Shown in pieces: positions 4,604 to 11,805 of a stretch of DNA of 20,698 nt. The notes under the pieces are model-generated. The model did no database searches and had not been told where the DNA came from. It saw only the letters and a list, made by a program, of their open reading frames with translations. The stretch spans positions 1 to 20,698 of the IMG/VR virus record IMGVR_UViG_3300008117_001005. The stretch is one strand, 5' to 3'. The stretch's first letter is position 1, and the number at the start of each line of letters is the position of its first letter. The translations under genes were made by a program, and so were the position numbers. Source of the stretch: a virus.

Positions 4604-4624
4604 TCTTGTAAACAACTAAAATTT

Positions 4625-4831
4625 ATGGAAAAACAAACTACTTATGACGCAAGAGATGCGATCTTACTGCATTTGGATGAAATTGAAAGAAATCTTTCTT
4701 GGTTGTCTGAAAAGACTGAAATACCCTACCCGACATTATACTCGGTATTTAAACAAAAGCACTTTGCTTTATCTGAAAAGAATTTAACAAAGATTAATTC
4801 TGTTTTAAACAAAGATTTTCAAATTAATTAA
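4625..4831 (+). CDS. Cro-like helix-turn-helix regulator
   Basis: Starting at ATG 4625 the product is 68 aa. Residues about 24-62 (LSWLSEKTEIPYPTLYSVFK, then a helix ending INSVLN) form a compact Xre/Cro-type helix-turn-helix: a helix with L-x-x-L-S, a turn at T-E-I-P, and a recognition helix around YPTLYSVFKQ. A start at TTG 4574 would add 17 residues but would begin upstream of the predicted transcription start, so ATG 4625 is preferred. Its position, first in the rightward replication operon beside divergent promoters, fits a Cro-like repressor of early transcription. No CI-like partner or integrase is present in the window. Confidence 0.7.
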   Translation: MEKQTTYDARDAILLHLDEIERNLSWLSEKTEIPYPTLYSVFKQKHFALSEKNLTKINSVLNKDFQIN

Positions 4832-4841
4832 TAAGACTAAA

Positions 4842-5603
4842 ATGGCTAAAAGATTCACTGACACAGAGAAGTGGAAAAAACCTTTCATAAGGGGCTTACA
4901 AGGGCCTTACAAGCTCCTTTGGCTATACATTTGTGATGATTGTGATCATGCAGGTGTGTGGCAAGTAGATTTAGAGGTAGCTTCAATAAGAATAGGCGAA
5001 CCTTTATGTTTACCAAAAGCAATTGAATCTTTTGGAGATAAGATTGTAATTTTTGATAATGGACACAAATGGTTTATACCTTCTTTTTTAGAATTTCAGT
5101 ACCCTAGTGGACTTAATCCAGACAATAGAGCGCATAGTAGTATCATCTTTTTGCTTGAAAAATACAATTTAAGAAAAATACAAAATAAGCCCCTTACAAG
5201 CCCCTTACAAGGACGTAAGGATATGGATATGGTTAAGGATATGGATAAGGATAAGGATAAAGAAGGAAAAATTGAAAAAATTAAAATGATTTTTACAGGA
5301 ATTGAAATTGAGGAAGCGTGGGATTCTTGGAAAGAGTTTAAGCAAGCACAATACAAGTTCAAGTATAAAACTTTAAAAAGCGAACAAGCTGCATTTGATG
5401 AACTTGTCCAATTGTCCGGAAGTAATGTGCAAACAGCTATTCAAATCATAAATCAATCTATGGCTAAAGGGTGGAAAGGATTGTTTGCATTGAAAAGCGA
5501 GCCGACAAGTGGGGTAGTTAGACAAAAAAGTTGGTACGAACAAGATTTAGAAAACAAAAGGAAGGCATTTAAACCCATAGAACAACATGATAACAATATT
5601 TAA
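4842..5603 (+). CDS. Replication initiator / helicase loader
   Basis: A 253-aa protein of the type that opens replication modules in Bacteroidota phages. The N-terminal part, residues 1-110, starts MAKRFTDTEKWKKPFIRGL and is probably a winged-helix DNA-binding domain. Residues 111-147 form a charged linker of Lys-Asp repeats (KDMDMVKDMDKDKDK). The C-terminal part, about 155-216, ends in NQSMAKGWKGLF, resembling the Ala-x-x-x-x-x-x-G-W-x-G-(L/I)-F motif that ends DnaD/DnaT-like helicase-loading domains. The domain plan mirrors lambda O. The gene itself contains two pairs of CTTACAAG repeats (4895-4913, 5193-5211), a possible origin. It overlaps the primase-helicase by 17 nt, implying coupled translation. 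Confidence 0.7.
   Translation: MAKRFTDTEKWKKPFIRGLQGPYKLLWLYICDDCDHAGVWQVDLEVASIRIGEPLCLPKAIESFGDKIVIFDNGHKWFIPSFLEFQYPSGLNPDNRAHSSIIFLLEKYNLRKIQNKPLTSPLQGRKDMDMVKDMDKDKDKEGKIEKIKMIFTGIEIEEAWDSWKEFKQAQYKFKYKTLKSEQAAFDELVQLSGSNVQTAIQIINQSMAKGWKGLFALKSEPTSGVVRQKSWYEQDLENKRKAFKPIEQHDNNI
4895..4913. repeat. Initiator-gene iterons, first pair
   Basis: CTTACAAG at 4895-4902 and 4906-4913, an 11-bp period, inside the initiator gene. The two copies are read in different codon phases, so protein sequence does not explain the repeat. Confidence 0.7.
5193..5220. repeat. Initiator-gene iterons, second pair, with inverted arm
   Basis: CTTACAAG at 5193-5200 and 5204-5211, again 11 bp apart, followed by an inverted arm: CCTTAC (5203-5208) and GTAAGG (5215-5220). 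The pair lies at the junction between the DNA-binding part and the charged linker, followed by purine-rich repeats (about 5216-5275). This resembles the lambda origin, which lies inside gene O. Confidence 0.65.
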
Positions 5604-7443
5604 AAATATTTATTCTAAAGAACCCAACTATGTAACTTTAGAATACGCTTTAAATCGCATTAGGGAGGGCAAGAGTCGATTATCTGTGTCCGAGATAAGG
5701 AATACCATCGATAAAGAAAAATCTGCCAATTTAAAGAAGAATTTGCCCTCTGTGTGCTTTTCTGGAAAATTTGGTGCTGAAAGAAAGGATTCTGACCTAA
5801 TTGAGCATAGCGGGTACATAGTCTTGGATTTTGATAATATTTTTGAGTTGAGGGATCGTCAAACCGATATAATCAGCAATAAATTTGTTTACGCTTGTTG
5901 GGTTAGCCCATCAGGTAATGGATTGAAGGCTTTGATTAAAATTGCAGATGGCACTAAGCATAGAGAGCATTTTCAAGCATTGCAGGATATATTTCCTGAT
6001 ATTGACAAGAGTGGCATCAATCCAAGTAGAGTTTGTTATGAAAGCTATGATCCGGATATTTATATCAACGAAAAAGCTCAAGTTTTTAAAACCATAAAAA
6101 AGACTGAAAAGATTGTTGTCTATGAAAAAACCGATGATGATGATAAGATTTTTAAGAAACTTTTAACTTGGCTATCTAACAAAAACGAAGCATTTGTAAC
6201 CGGAGAAAGAAACAATTTTATCTTCAAATTAGCATCTGCTTGTTGTCGATATGGAATTGATGAGATTACCGCTAATTCTATGATTAATAATGAATTTTTA
6301 AGTAATTCAGAGTTTACAAAAAGGGAATCAGATAATGCTATTTCATCAGCTTACAGAACAAATAGAGGTAGATTTGGAAGTGCTTCATTTGATAAGGAAG
6401 TTTTAATTGATAAAACGTCTAGGCTAGAAGTTAAAGTAGAAAATGGGATTATTGATGAAGATGGAAGATTGAACGATGTGATTTATGGAATTGATGTAAA
6501 AGAACAAGCACTTGAATTGTATGAGCAAGGTTATGCAGCAGTAAACGGCATCAATGTAAAAGAAATGGACTTTGCATTTAAGCCAAAGAAAGGTGAAATA
6601 ACCGTATTAACAGGTATAGGAAACTATGGTAAATCTTCTTGGAAAAAGTGGTATCAAGCTATGCGTATTTTACTTTACGGAGAGAAGTTTGCTACATTTT
6701 CTCCTGAAGATAATCCACCAGAAGAATATTATCACGATTTTGTAGAGATTTTACTTGGTTGTGATTGCACTCCTGCAAATCCAAACAGACCTTCAAGACA
6801 AATTTATGAATACACATACGATTTCGTTTGCAAGCACATTTTCTATGTTTATCCAAAAAATGTAACACCTACACCGCAGTATATTATGGAAGTTTTCTTG
6901 CAATTAATTGTTAAAGAAAATGTTGATGGTGTTGATATTGATCCATTCAATCAGCTAGCAAATAATTATCAAAATTTTGGTGGAAGGGATAAATATCTTG
7001 AATGGGTTTTGTCTTTATTTTCTAGATTTTCACAAACAAATAATGTTTACTTTTGGATAATTGCGCATCCTGTTAAAATGCAAAAAGCAACAGATGGAAA
7101 CTATCCTTGTCCCGATGTTTTTGACATTGCTGATGGAGCATTATGGAATAATAAACTAGATAATATTTTAGTTTATCATAGACCATTTGGACAAACCGAT
7201 CCACAAAATCCAACTTGCGAATTTCATAGTAAAAAAATTCGTAGACAAAAAGTTGTCGGTAAAAAAGGTTTTTTTGTATTTGAAATGCTATTTAAAACTA
7301 GAAGATTCTTTTTTAATGGTTCAGACCCTATGCAAAAGGTTATGAATGAAAAAAATATAACTTTTAAAACCGAATCTACAAGAGAATTACAGCAAGGTTG
7401 GGTGCCTTATAATGATGAAAACGGAGAAGAAATAATTTTTTAA
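5587..7443 (+). CDS. Primase-helicase fusion (BT4734-like primase + DnaB-like helicase)
   Basis: A 618-aa bifunctional replication protein. The N-terminal 160 residues match the BT4734/VirE-N-type domain, related to archaeo-eukaryotic primases: KNLPSVCFSGKF (51-62), LDFDN with acidic residues Asp81 and Asp83, and SPSGNGLKALIKI (107-119). Residues 185-262 include GERNNFIFKLASACCRYGI, a PriCT-like helical segment. The C-terminal part is a RecA-fold helicase: Walker A GIGNYGKS (343-350), Walker B-like VDGVDIDPFN (446-455) and IIAHPVKM (491-498), as in Twinkle/DnaB helicases. It should unwind and prime the phage fork. It follows the initiator with a 17-nt overlap and is followed by SSB, making a compact replisome operon. 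Length and motifs look intact. Confidence 0.85.
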   Translation: MITIFKNIYSKEPNYVTLEYALNRIREGKSRLSVSEIRNTIDKEKSANLKKNLPSVCFSGKFGAERKDSDLIEHSGYIVLDFDNIFELRDRQTDIISNKFVYACWVSPSGNGLKALIKIADGTKHREHFQALQDIFPDIDKSGINPSRVCYESYDPDIYINEKAQVFKTIKKTEKIVVYEKTDDDDKIFKKLLTWLSNKNEAFVTGERNNFIFKLASACCRYGIDEITANSMINNEFLSNSEFTKRESDNAISSAYRTNRGRFGSASFDKEVLIDKTSRLEVKVENGIIDEDGRLNDVIYGIDVKEQALELYEQGYAAVNGINVKEMDFAFKPKKGEITVLTGIGNYGKSSWKKWYQAMRILLYGEKFATFSPEDNPPEEYYHDFVEILLGCDCTPANPNRPSRQIYEYTYDFVCKHIFYVYPKNVTPTPQYIMEVFLQLIVKENVDGVDIDPFNQLANNYQNFGGRDKYLEWVLSLFSRFSQTNNVYFWIIAHPVKMQKATDGNYPCPDVFDIADGALWNNKLDNILVYHRPFGQTDPQNPTCEFHSKKIRRQKVVGKKGFFVFEMLFKTRRFFFNGSDPMQKVMNEKNITFKTESTRELQQGWVPYNDENGEEIIF

Positions 7444-7459
7444 CAATAAACAATAAACA

Positions 7460-7849
7460 ATGATTAAAATGCAAGTAATCGGCTATTTAGGTCAAGACGC
7501 AATAGTCAATACCGTAAATGGCAAAACAGTTATTAATTTTTCAGTAGCACATTCTGAAAAGTATAAAAACAAAGACGGAATTGAAGTAGATAAATCAGTA
7601 TGGGTTAGTGCTGCGTATTGGACAGACAGAGTAAATGTGGCTATGTATTTAAAAAAGGGAACACAGGTTTATTTAGAAGGTTCTCCTGAAGCAAAAACTT
7701 ATACAAATAAAAATAATGAGGTAATACCACAATTACAAATAAGAGTTGCTTCATTAAACTTATTGTCAAGTTTAAAAACACAAGGAACAGGACAAGATTT
7801 TTTAACGCAGCCTAATGGATTTGAAACAAACGATATACCTTCATTCTAA
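7460..7849 (+). CDS. ssb: Single-stranded DNA-binding protein
   Basis: A 129-aa SSB with one OB fold: MQVIGYLGQDAIVN, INFSVAHSEKY, WVSAAYWTDR and the GTQVYLEGSPEAK strand, all in normal order. The C-terminus is NDIPSF, a shortened version of the acidic-hydrophobic tail (DDIPF) through which SSBs recruit partners. It coats single-stranded DNA at the fork and in recombination. Two starts are possible, ATG 7460 and ATG 7469; the second gives the more usual N-terminus. The leader has a 7-nt motif (AACAATA) repeated nearly three times. It overlaps the next gene by one base (TAATG). Confidence 0.93.
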   Translation: MIKMQVIGYLGQDAIVNTVNGKTVINFSVAHSEKYKNKDGIEVDKSVWVSAAYWTDRVNVAMYLKKGTQVYLEGSPEAKTYTNKNNEVIPQLQIRVASLNLLSSLKTQGTGQDFLTQPNGFETNDIPSF

Positions 7850-8070
7850 TGCATATTCACGAATTAAATAACGTAATATATGTCGAAACTCCACTCGGAT
7901 ATGGCAAAGCAATCGCATGGATTGACTACGGATCAGAACTCAACACTGTTTGGAAAGTTGTATTACACGACAGCGGCATCGTCAGGAACTTTTATGACAC
8001 CGACATCATCGTATTGCCAAACAAAATGGATGGCGGATCATACGATAAGAATTATTTTAAAAACAAATAA
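7849..8070 (+). CDS. Hypothetical protein coupled to SSB, 73 aa
   Basis: Starts on the last base of the SSB stop codon, so translation is coupled. The protein is beta-rich with aromatic residues (TPLGYGKAIAWIDYG, then NTVWKVVLHDSGIVRNFYDT), suggesting a small SH3- or barrel-like fold. It resembles short unnamed proteins of Bacteroidota phage replication operons. The second frame over the same bases (7880-8074) lacks these features and is rejected. Function unknown. Confidence 0.75.
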   Translation: MHIHELNNVIYVETPLGYGKAIAWIDYGSELNTVWKVVLHDSGIVRNFYDTDIIVLPNKMDGGSYDKNYFKNK

Positions 8071-8080
8071 ATAAAAACAA

Positions 8081-8311
8081 ATGACACATTTAATGGAAGT
8101 GGCTCCAGATTATTTTAAACAAGTTGAAAATGTTGTTAAAAACTACATTTTAGTAAAAAACGTAAGACCATATGATCATGGCGATACTCTTGTTTTGCAA
8201 GATGCCACTAATACAAAAAGCGAATTATTATTAACAATTACGTCTGTTGATAAGAATGTAAATGGCTTAAAATCAGATTATTGTATTCTATCATTTAAAT
8301 TAATATCTTAA
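8081..8311 (+). CDS. DUF3850/ASCH-like small RNA-binding-fold protein
   Basis: The 76-aa product follows the DUF3850 (ASCH/PUA-like) plan: HLMEVAPDYFKQVE near the start, a basic strand, VRPYDHGDTLVLQD in the middle (family pattern R-x-Y-x-x-G-D-x-L-x-L) and GLKSDYCILSFKL at the end (family G-L-K-x-x-Y-x-x-L). The usual Lys/Arg pair before the R-x-Y motif is only partly kept. ASCH and PUA folds commonly bind RNA or modified nucleotides; the partner here is unknown. It lies 10 nt after the previous gene and 1 nt before the next. Confidence 0.65.
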   Translation: MTHLMEVAPDYFKQVENVVKNYILVKNVRPYDHGDTLVLQDATNTKSELLLTITSVDKNVNGLKSDYCILSFKLIS

Positions 8312-8312
8312 T

Positions 8313-8588
8313 ATGAATAAAAAAACTGCATTAATTAAATCCTTATTAAAAGGAGATGTTATAAATGTGTTAAATTCTATAAAATTAACCGGATATAGCA
8401 ACCCTGCAAGGGAAATGACAAGAGAAATAGAGAAACCTTTTTGTTGTACAGTTACACGAATAAAAAGAGAAAGTGTAGACCAATTTGGCAACTATGTTAT
8501 GTGGTATGACTACAAACTTGATAAAAACAAGCCAGAAAATAGAGAAGGAATTAAAAAAATGTTAGATTACATCAAAAATAAAAATTAA
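8313..8588 (+). CDS. Winged-helix-like small protein
   Basis: A 91-aa protein. Residues 3-40 (KTALIKSLLKGDVINVLNSI, then SNPAREMTREIEKP) read as a helix, a short loop and a second helix with an arginine-rich recognition-like segment. The region CTVTRIKRESVDQFGNYVMWYDYKL looks like the beta wing of a small helix-turn-helix protein. Similar proteins appear near replication genes in phages. A DNA-binding role is plausible but not proven. It begins 1 nt after the previous stop. Confidence 0.6.
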   Translation: MNKKTALIKSLLKGDVINVLNSIKLTGYSNPAREMTREIEKPFCCTVTRIKRESVDQFGNYVMWYDYKLDKNKPENREGIKKMLDYIKNKN

Positions 8589-8593
8589 ATTAA

Positions 8594-8854
8594 ATGAAAT
8601 TCAAGCCTTTAAACAAAAGAGTACTAGTAAAATTAGACGAAAGTAAAAAACAAACCGAAGCGGGCATCATCTTGCCGGATTCTATCCAAAACGATTTTGC
8701 AACAGGAGTTGTAGCTGGAATTGGCAATGAGGTTTTGTTGGTTTCAGTAGATGACAGGATTATGTTCGCCCATACGGTAGGGGTAGATATTGAGGTCGAT
8801 GGAGTAAATTACCGATTGATTCCCGATGAAACTTATATAGACGCAATAGTCTAA
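8594..8854 (+). CDS. GroES-like co-chaperonin
   Basis: An 86-aa homologue of GroES, which caps GroEL so that proteins can fold inside. Seen: MKFKPLNKRVLVKLDES (GroES N-terminus), the mobile-loop segment KQTEAGIILPDS with the GroEL-contacting I-I-L triplet (25-27), TGVVAGIGN, VDDRIMFAH, EVDGVNYRLIPDETYIDAIV at the C-terminus. It is shorter than bacterial GroES (about 95 aa). Phages such as T4 (gp31) carry a co-chaperonin to help fold their capsid protein; this is the likely reason here. It ends the replication operon, with a terminator a few bases after its stop, directly before the virion genes. Confidence 0.88.
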   Translation: MKFKPLNKRVLVKLDESKKQTEAGIILPDSIQNDFATGVVAGIGNEVLLVSVDDRIMFAHTVGVDIEVDGVNYRLIPDETYIDAIV

Positions 8855-8859
8855 TTTTT

Positions 8860-8888
8860 AAATGCCTTCAAAAAATGAGGGCATTTTT
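8860..8888 (+). terminator. Rho-independent terminator after the groES-like gene
   Basis: AAATGCCTTC (8860-8869), loop of seven, GAGGGCATTT (8877-8886) pairs over ten positions with one wobble, then T and A/T-rich bases. It separates the early/replication operon from the late genes. Confidence 0.8.
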
Positions 8889-8918
8889 AATTTTAATACT
8901 TAAAAAAAACTTAATTTT

Positions 8919-9785
8919 ATGCCAATAATGAAAGCAAAGCCAATTAATCATATATTTCTAAGTCTAGATAAGCCAATTCAAGATACAATCAAATTGGGTG
9001 ATTTAGAATTATATTTAGACGGATCTTATCGTCCAGAATGGAACGCCACTGTTGTAGGTGAGGTATACACTTTGCCAAAAAATCCAAAAGGAAATGAAGC
9101 AAAAGTGGTTTCTAAACTTAAAGAAGGCGATAAGGTGTTGTTTGATTATTCTGTTGTTGCTGAAAGAAAATTTGAATCTGATGGTGAGTACTTTACGGAA
9201 ATAACAAAAGATAGTCCCTATTATCAAAAGTTTCAAAATGGAAAAGGAGAATCTTTATTAGTGGTGGCTATGCCGGGAAAGATAACACACATATGGGTTG
9301 GAACGTATCATGATAAAAGAGGTAACTTTATTGACGGGTGTCAAGGTTCTGAACATGATATAAGTAGATGGAAATCTCAATTTAATTTTGGTAGCACGCA
9401 GTCATTCTTTTTTAAAAACTTATTAGACACTGGTAAAAAAGATGTTTGGAAAGCAGATTATAGAGATATCTTTGCTAAAATTGAAAATGATGAATTAACA
9501 ACTGTTGGAAATAGAATAATACTTGAACCAATTGATGTAGAGATTCCAAAAGATGTAATTCAACAAATGGGTGTTGTTGATACAATTGAAGCAAAGGTGA
9601 GGTTGGGAGATAGGGCAAAAGTTTTATCTGTTCCAGATGGTGTTGATTTGAAAAAGGGCGATGTAGTTGGTTTTGAGCCTCAATTTCTTGAAAAGTATGA
9701 ATATCAAAATAAACAATATTATTTAATAAAATCCTATCGAGCTTTAGGAATTTGGGAGGAAACAAACAATGGCGTACAACATTAA
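8919..9785 (+). CDS. Large protein with two GroES-fold-like halves
   Basis: A 288-aa protein. Residues 8-80 (INHIFLSLDKPI, RPEWNATVVGEVYTLP, KLKEGDKVLFDYSVVAE) follow the GroES sequence of a start strand, a mobile-loop-like gap, a G-x-V strand and a K-x-G-D-x-V-x-F strand. Residues 196-280 (VGNRIILEP, RAKVLSVPDG, LKKGDVVGFEP, KQYYLIKSYRALGI) repeat the same plan. The centre, 85-190, is an unknown insertion rich in aromatics. It sits directly after a true GroES homologue and overlaps the first neck/tail-size gene by 17 nt. It may be a chaperone-like or virion protein with a duplicated GroES fold; sequence alone does not settle this. Confidence 0.6.
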   Translation: MPIMKAKPINHIFLSLDKPIQDTIKLGDLELYLDGSYRPEWNATVVGEVYTLPKNPKGNEAKVVSKLKEGDKVLFDYSVVAERKFESDGEYFTEITKDSPYYQKFQNGKGESLLVVAMPGKITHIWVGTYHDKRGNFIDGCQGSEHDISRWKSQFNFGSTQSFFFKNLLDTGKKDVWKADYRDIFAKIENDELTTVGNRIILEPIDVEIPKDVIQQMGVVDTIEAKVRLGDRAKVLSVPDGVDLKKGDVVGFEPQFLEKYEYQNKQYYLIKSYRALGIWEETNNGVQH

Positions 9786-10410
9786 TGATGTATATAATTT
9801 CTTAGTCTTTATCGTAAGGAAAGAAAGAGGAGTATTTATTACTATTCCTGAAGCGATGCAGACTATTGATAACGCACAGCTTGAAGCAACCGAAGATTGG
9901 TTTGCGGGCTACGGTGCTACTCAAATATTGCATGATGCGATAAGAAAATTAAGATCACAAGTTCAATTTACTTCTGCATCAGATGGACAAATAACATTTG
10001 CATCTGACTATTTGCATATGATCGGTAACCCGTATACAGTTACAGGAAGCACAATTAATGCTGTTAGATTTGTAAATGAAGATGAGTTGCCTTTTGCGTT
10101 AACAAGTCAATTAAGACCAGTATCAACATCTAAGCCAATTGCAAAAGACACTTCTGTTGGATTTCAGTTATATCCTCAGTCAACTCAAACAGGTTTTTAT
10201 AATTATCTACGTAGACCAAATGCACCTGTTTTGGGATATACTCAAACAGGTAGAACTATAACTTATGATCCAAACACTAGCACGCAATTAGAATTTACAG
10301 ATGTTTATATAAACAACATCATAGCGCGCGCATTGAAATTTTGGGGTATTAATATGGCTGAACAAGACATTCAGCAGTTTGCTCAATTACAAACACAAGA
10401 AACTAAATAA
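9769..10410 (+). CDS. Putative virion neck/ring protein, 213 aa
   Basis: Starts inside the end of the previous gene (17-nt overlap) and is followed 2 nt later by another virion-size gene. The N-terminus MAYNINDVYNFLVFIVRKER, followed by a helix with E-A-M-Q-T-I-D-N-A-Q, is typical of helical adaptor-type proteins that sit between portal and tail in podoviruses, including crAss-like phages; the rest is beta-rich with many Gln/Thr residues. Family call is by resemblance and position only. No catalytic motif is seen. Confidence 0.55.
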   Translation: MAYNINDVYNFLVFIVRKERGVFITIPEAMQTIDNAQLEATEDWFAGYGATQILHDAIRKLRSQVQFTSASDGQITFASDYLHMIGNPYTVTGSTINAVRFVNEDELPFALTSQLRPVSTSKPIAKDTSVGFQLYPQSTQTGFYNYLRRPNAPVLGYTQTGRTITYDPNTSTQLEFTDVYINNIIARALKFWGINMAEQDIQQFAQLQTQETK

Positions 10411-10412
10411 AA

Positions 10413-11009
10413 ATGGCTAATAGTACTAAATTTTTAATGGCCGAGCAGGTTTTGCTAAGATTAGCAGGAGGTTACAGAGATGTAGCTCAATTTATTAATA
10501 CCATGTTTCAAACACAATATTATAGTGCAACTTTACCAACAGGTGAAACTGTTCCGGATAATTTAATGATTGCTTTTTACGAAGATGTAGCTGTTGATTC
10601 TTATGGAGATAAGGCTAAAGCAGATTTGCCAATAGTTCCTATTTCTTTACCTAGAAATATGGGGATTTACAGAGTAGTAAATTCCGAAGATATTGATTTT
10701 ATACCAGTTCCATTGGGTCAAGGAGCTTTATTAAAAGCCGATAAATTATTAAACGATTTGTTGGGAAGCGTATATTACGAGGTTAGAAAAAATCAAATAA
10801 TCTTTTCTAAAGATATTACGCTTTTAGATGTTAATACAGTAAATATGTATTTAGTAGTTATGGATATTTCATTATATTCAAATACTGATCCATTGCCGAT
10901 ACCTGCAAATATGGAGGAGGAAATTATAGAGAAAGTTTTTGCTAAATTTGCTCCAATTGTTCCTGAAAGCGGAATTGTAAATAGTTACAGCGAAAATAAA
11001 AATATGTAA
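10413..11009 (+). CDS. Putative virion/tail protein, 198 aa
   Basis: A mixed alpha/beta protein starting MANSTKFLMAEQVLLRLAGG, without signal peptide or membrane segment. Its centre (LPRNMGIYRVVNSEDIDFIP, LGQGALLKADKLLNDLLGS) and its 2-nt spacing to both neighbours suggest a component of the same head-tail connector. Proteins of this size and place occur in Bacteroidota podovirus genomes. Exact role unknown. Confidence 0.55.
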   Translation: MANSTKFLMAEQVLLRLAGGYRDVAQFINTMFQTQYYSATLPTGETVPDNLMIAFYEDVAVDSYGDKAKADLPIVPISLPRNMGIYRVVNSEDIDFIPVPLGQGALLKADKLLNDLLGSVYYEVRKNQIIFSKDITLLDVNTVNMYLVVMDISLYSNTDPLPIPANMEEEIIEKVFAKFAPIVPESGIVNSYSENKNM

Positions 11010-11011
11010 AA

Positions 11012-11800
11012 ATGACAACAGCAAGTTTAGATTATATAGTAAAGAATTATTTATTAAAAAAAGGATATCCTTTACATTGGTATATGCAATTTATGGTTTA
11101 CGCTGCTGATTGCTTGCGTGAATTAACATTTGATGACCTTCGTATTATCAATACAAAAATTTTACCTGTTGATCAGACTATAAATGCAGCTTCATTACCA
11201 GAAGATTATCAAGATTATGTAACTGTTGGCGTTATGATAGGTCAAAGAATTAGACCACTTGTGCCAACTAATACTTTAAACCCTTTGACGAGTTTAGATG
11301 TAAATCAAAACTTTGCAGAACAAGATTGGAGTGATAGCGTTGTTCCTCCTGATTCAAATCAATCACAATTGTACTATGGCGCATTGCCGTATGCTCAGTG
11401 GTTTACTGTTCACTATAATGATTATGGTGAAAACATTGGTAGATTTTTTGGTTTAGGTGCAGGGTATCAAGAAGATACATTTCAAGTATTTAAAGAAAGA
11501 AATCAAATACAATTAGACCAAAAATTTTATGTTGATAATATAGTTTTACAATATGTTTCTGATGGACAATCAGCAGATGCGGCATCTCAAATAGATCCTT
11601 ATGCAATAAGAACTATTCAGGCTTATATTGATTATCAAATGAAACTGCATAATAGAACTTACAACATGGGAGAAAAGCAATTAGCTGAAAATGGTTACAT
11701 TAAAGAAAGAAAAATACTAAGAGCTAGAAAATCAGATTGGAGTGTTGAAAGAATTAAGAGAATTGTACAAAAGAACACAATGGGCGCACCAAAAAGCTAA
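11012..11800 (+). CDS. Putative neck/adaptor virion protein, 262 aa
   Basis: The N-terminus (TASLDYIVKNYLLKKGYPLH) and the middle (INAASLPEDYQDYVTVGVMI) have the pattern of a helical bundle joined to a beta region with the phrase SLPEDYQDYVTVG, which I associate with ring or adaptor proteins of crAss-like and related podoviruses. The C-terminal 80 residues are highly basic and helical (KERKILRARKSDWSVERIKR), possibly contacting DNA or the portal. It lies 2 nt after and 5 nt before its neighbours, in one late operon. Confidence 0.55.
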   Translation: MTTASLDYIVKNYLLKKGYPLHWYMQFMVYAADCLRELTFDDLRIINTKILPVDQTINAASLPEDYQDYVTVGVMIGQRIRPLVPTNTLNPLTSLDVNQNFAEQDWSDSVVPPDSNQSQLYYGALPYAQWFTVHYNDYGENIGRFFGLGAGYQEDTFQVFKERNQIQLDQKFYVDNIVLQYVSDGQSADAASQIDPYAIRTIQAYIDYQMKLHNRTYNMGEKQLAENGYIKERKILRARKSDWSVERIKRIVQKNTMGAPKS

Positions 11801-11805
11801 TTAAA

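Noticed and set aside
4574-4624. TTG start extending the HTH protein by 17 residues
   Set aside because: The predicted promoter -7 box (4596-4603) lies inside that extension, so the transcript would begin after it; ATG 4625 is preferred.
5216-5275. GGATAT/GGATAA purine repeats as a separate satellite
   Set aside because: They encode the Lys-Asp linker of the initiator in one frame, so coding can explain them; kept only as context for the iterons.
7880-8074. 64-aa plus-strand frame overlapping the gene after SSB
   Set aside because: The 7849-8070 frame is start-stop coupled to SSB and has coherent protein-like composition; this one is Ser/Thr-rich noise.
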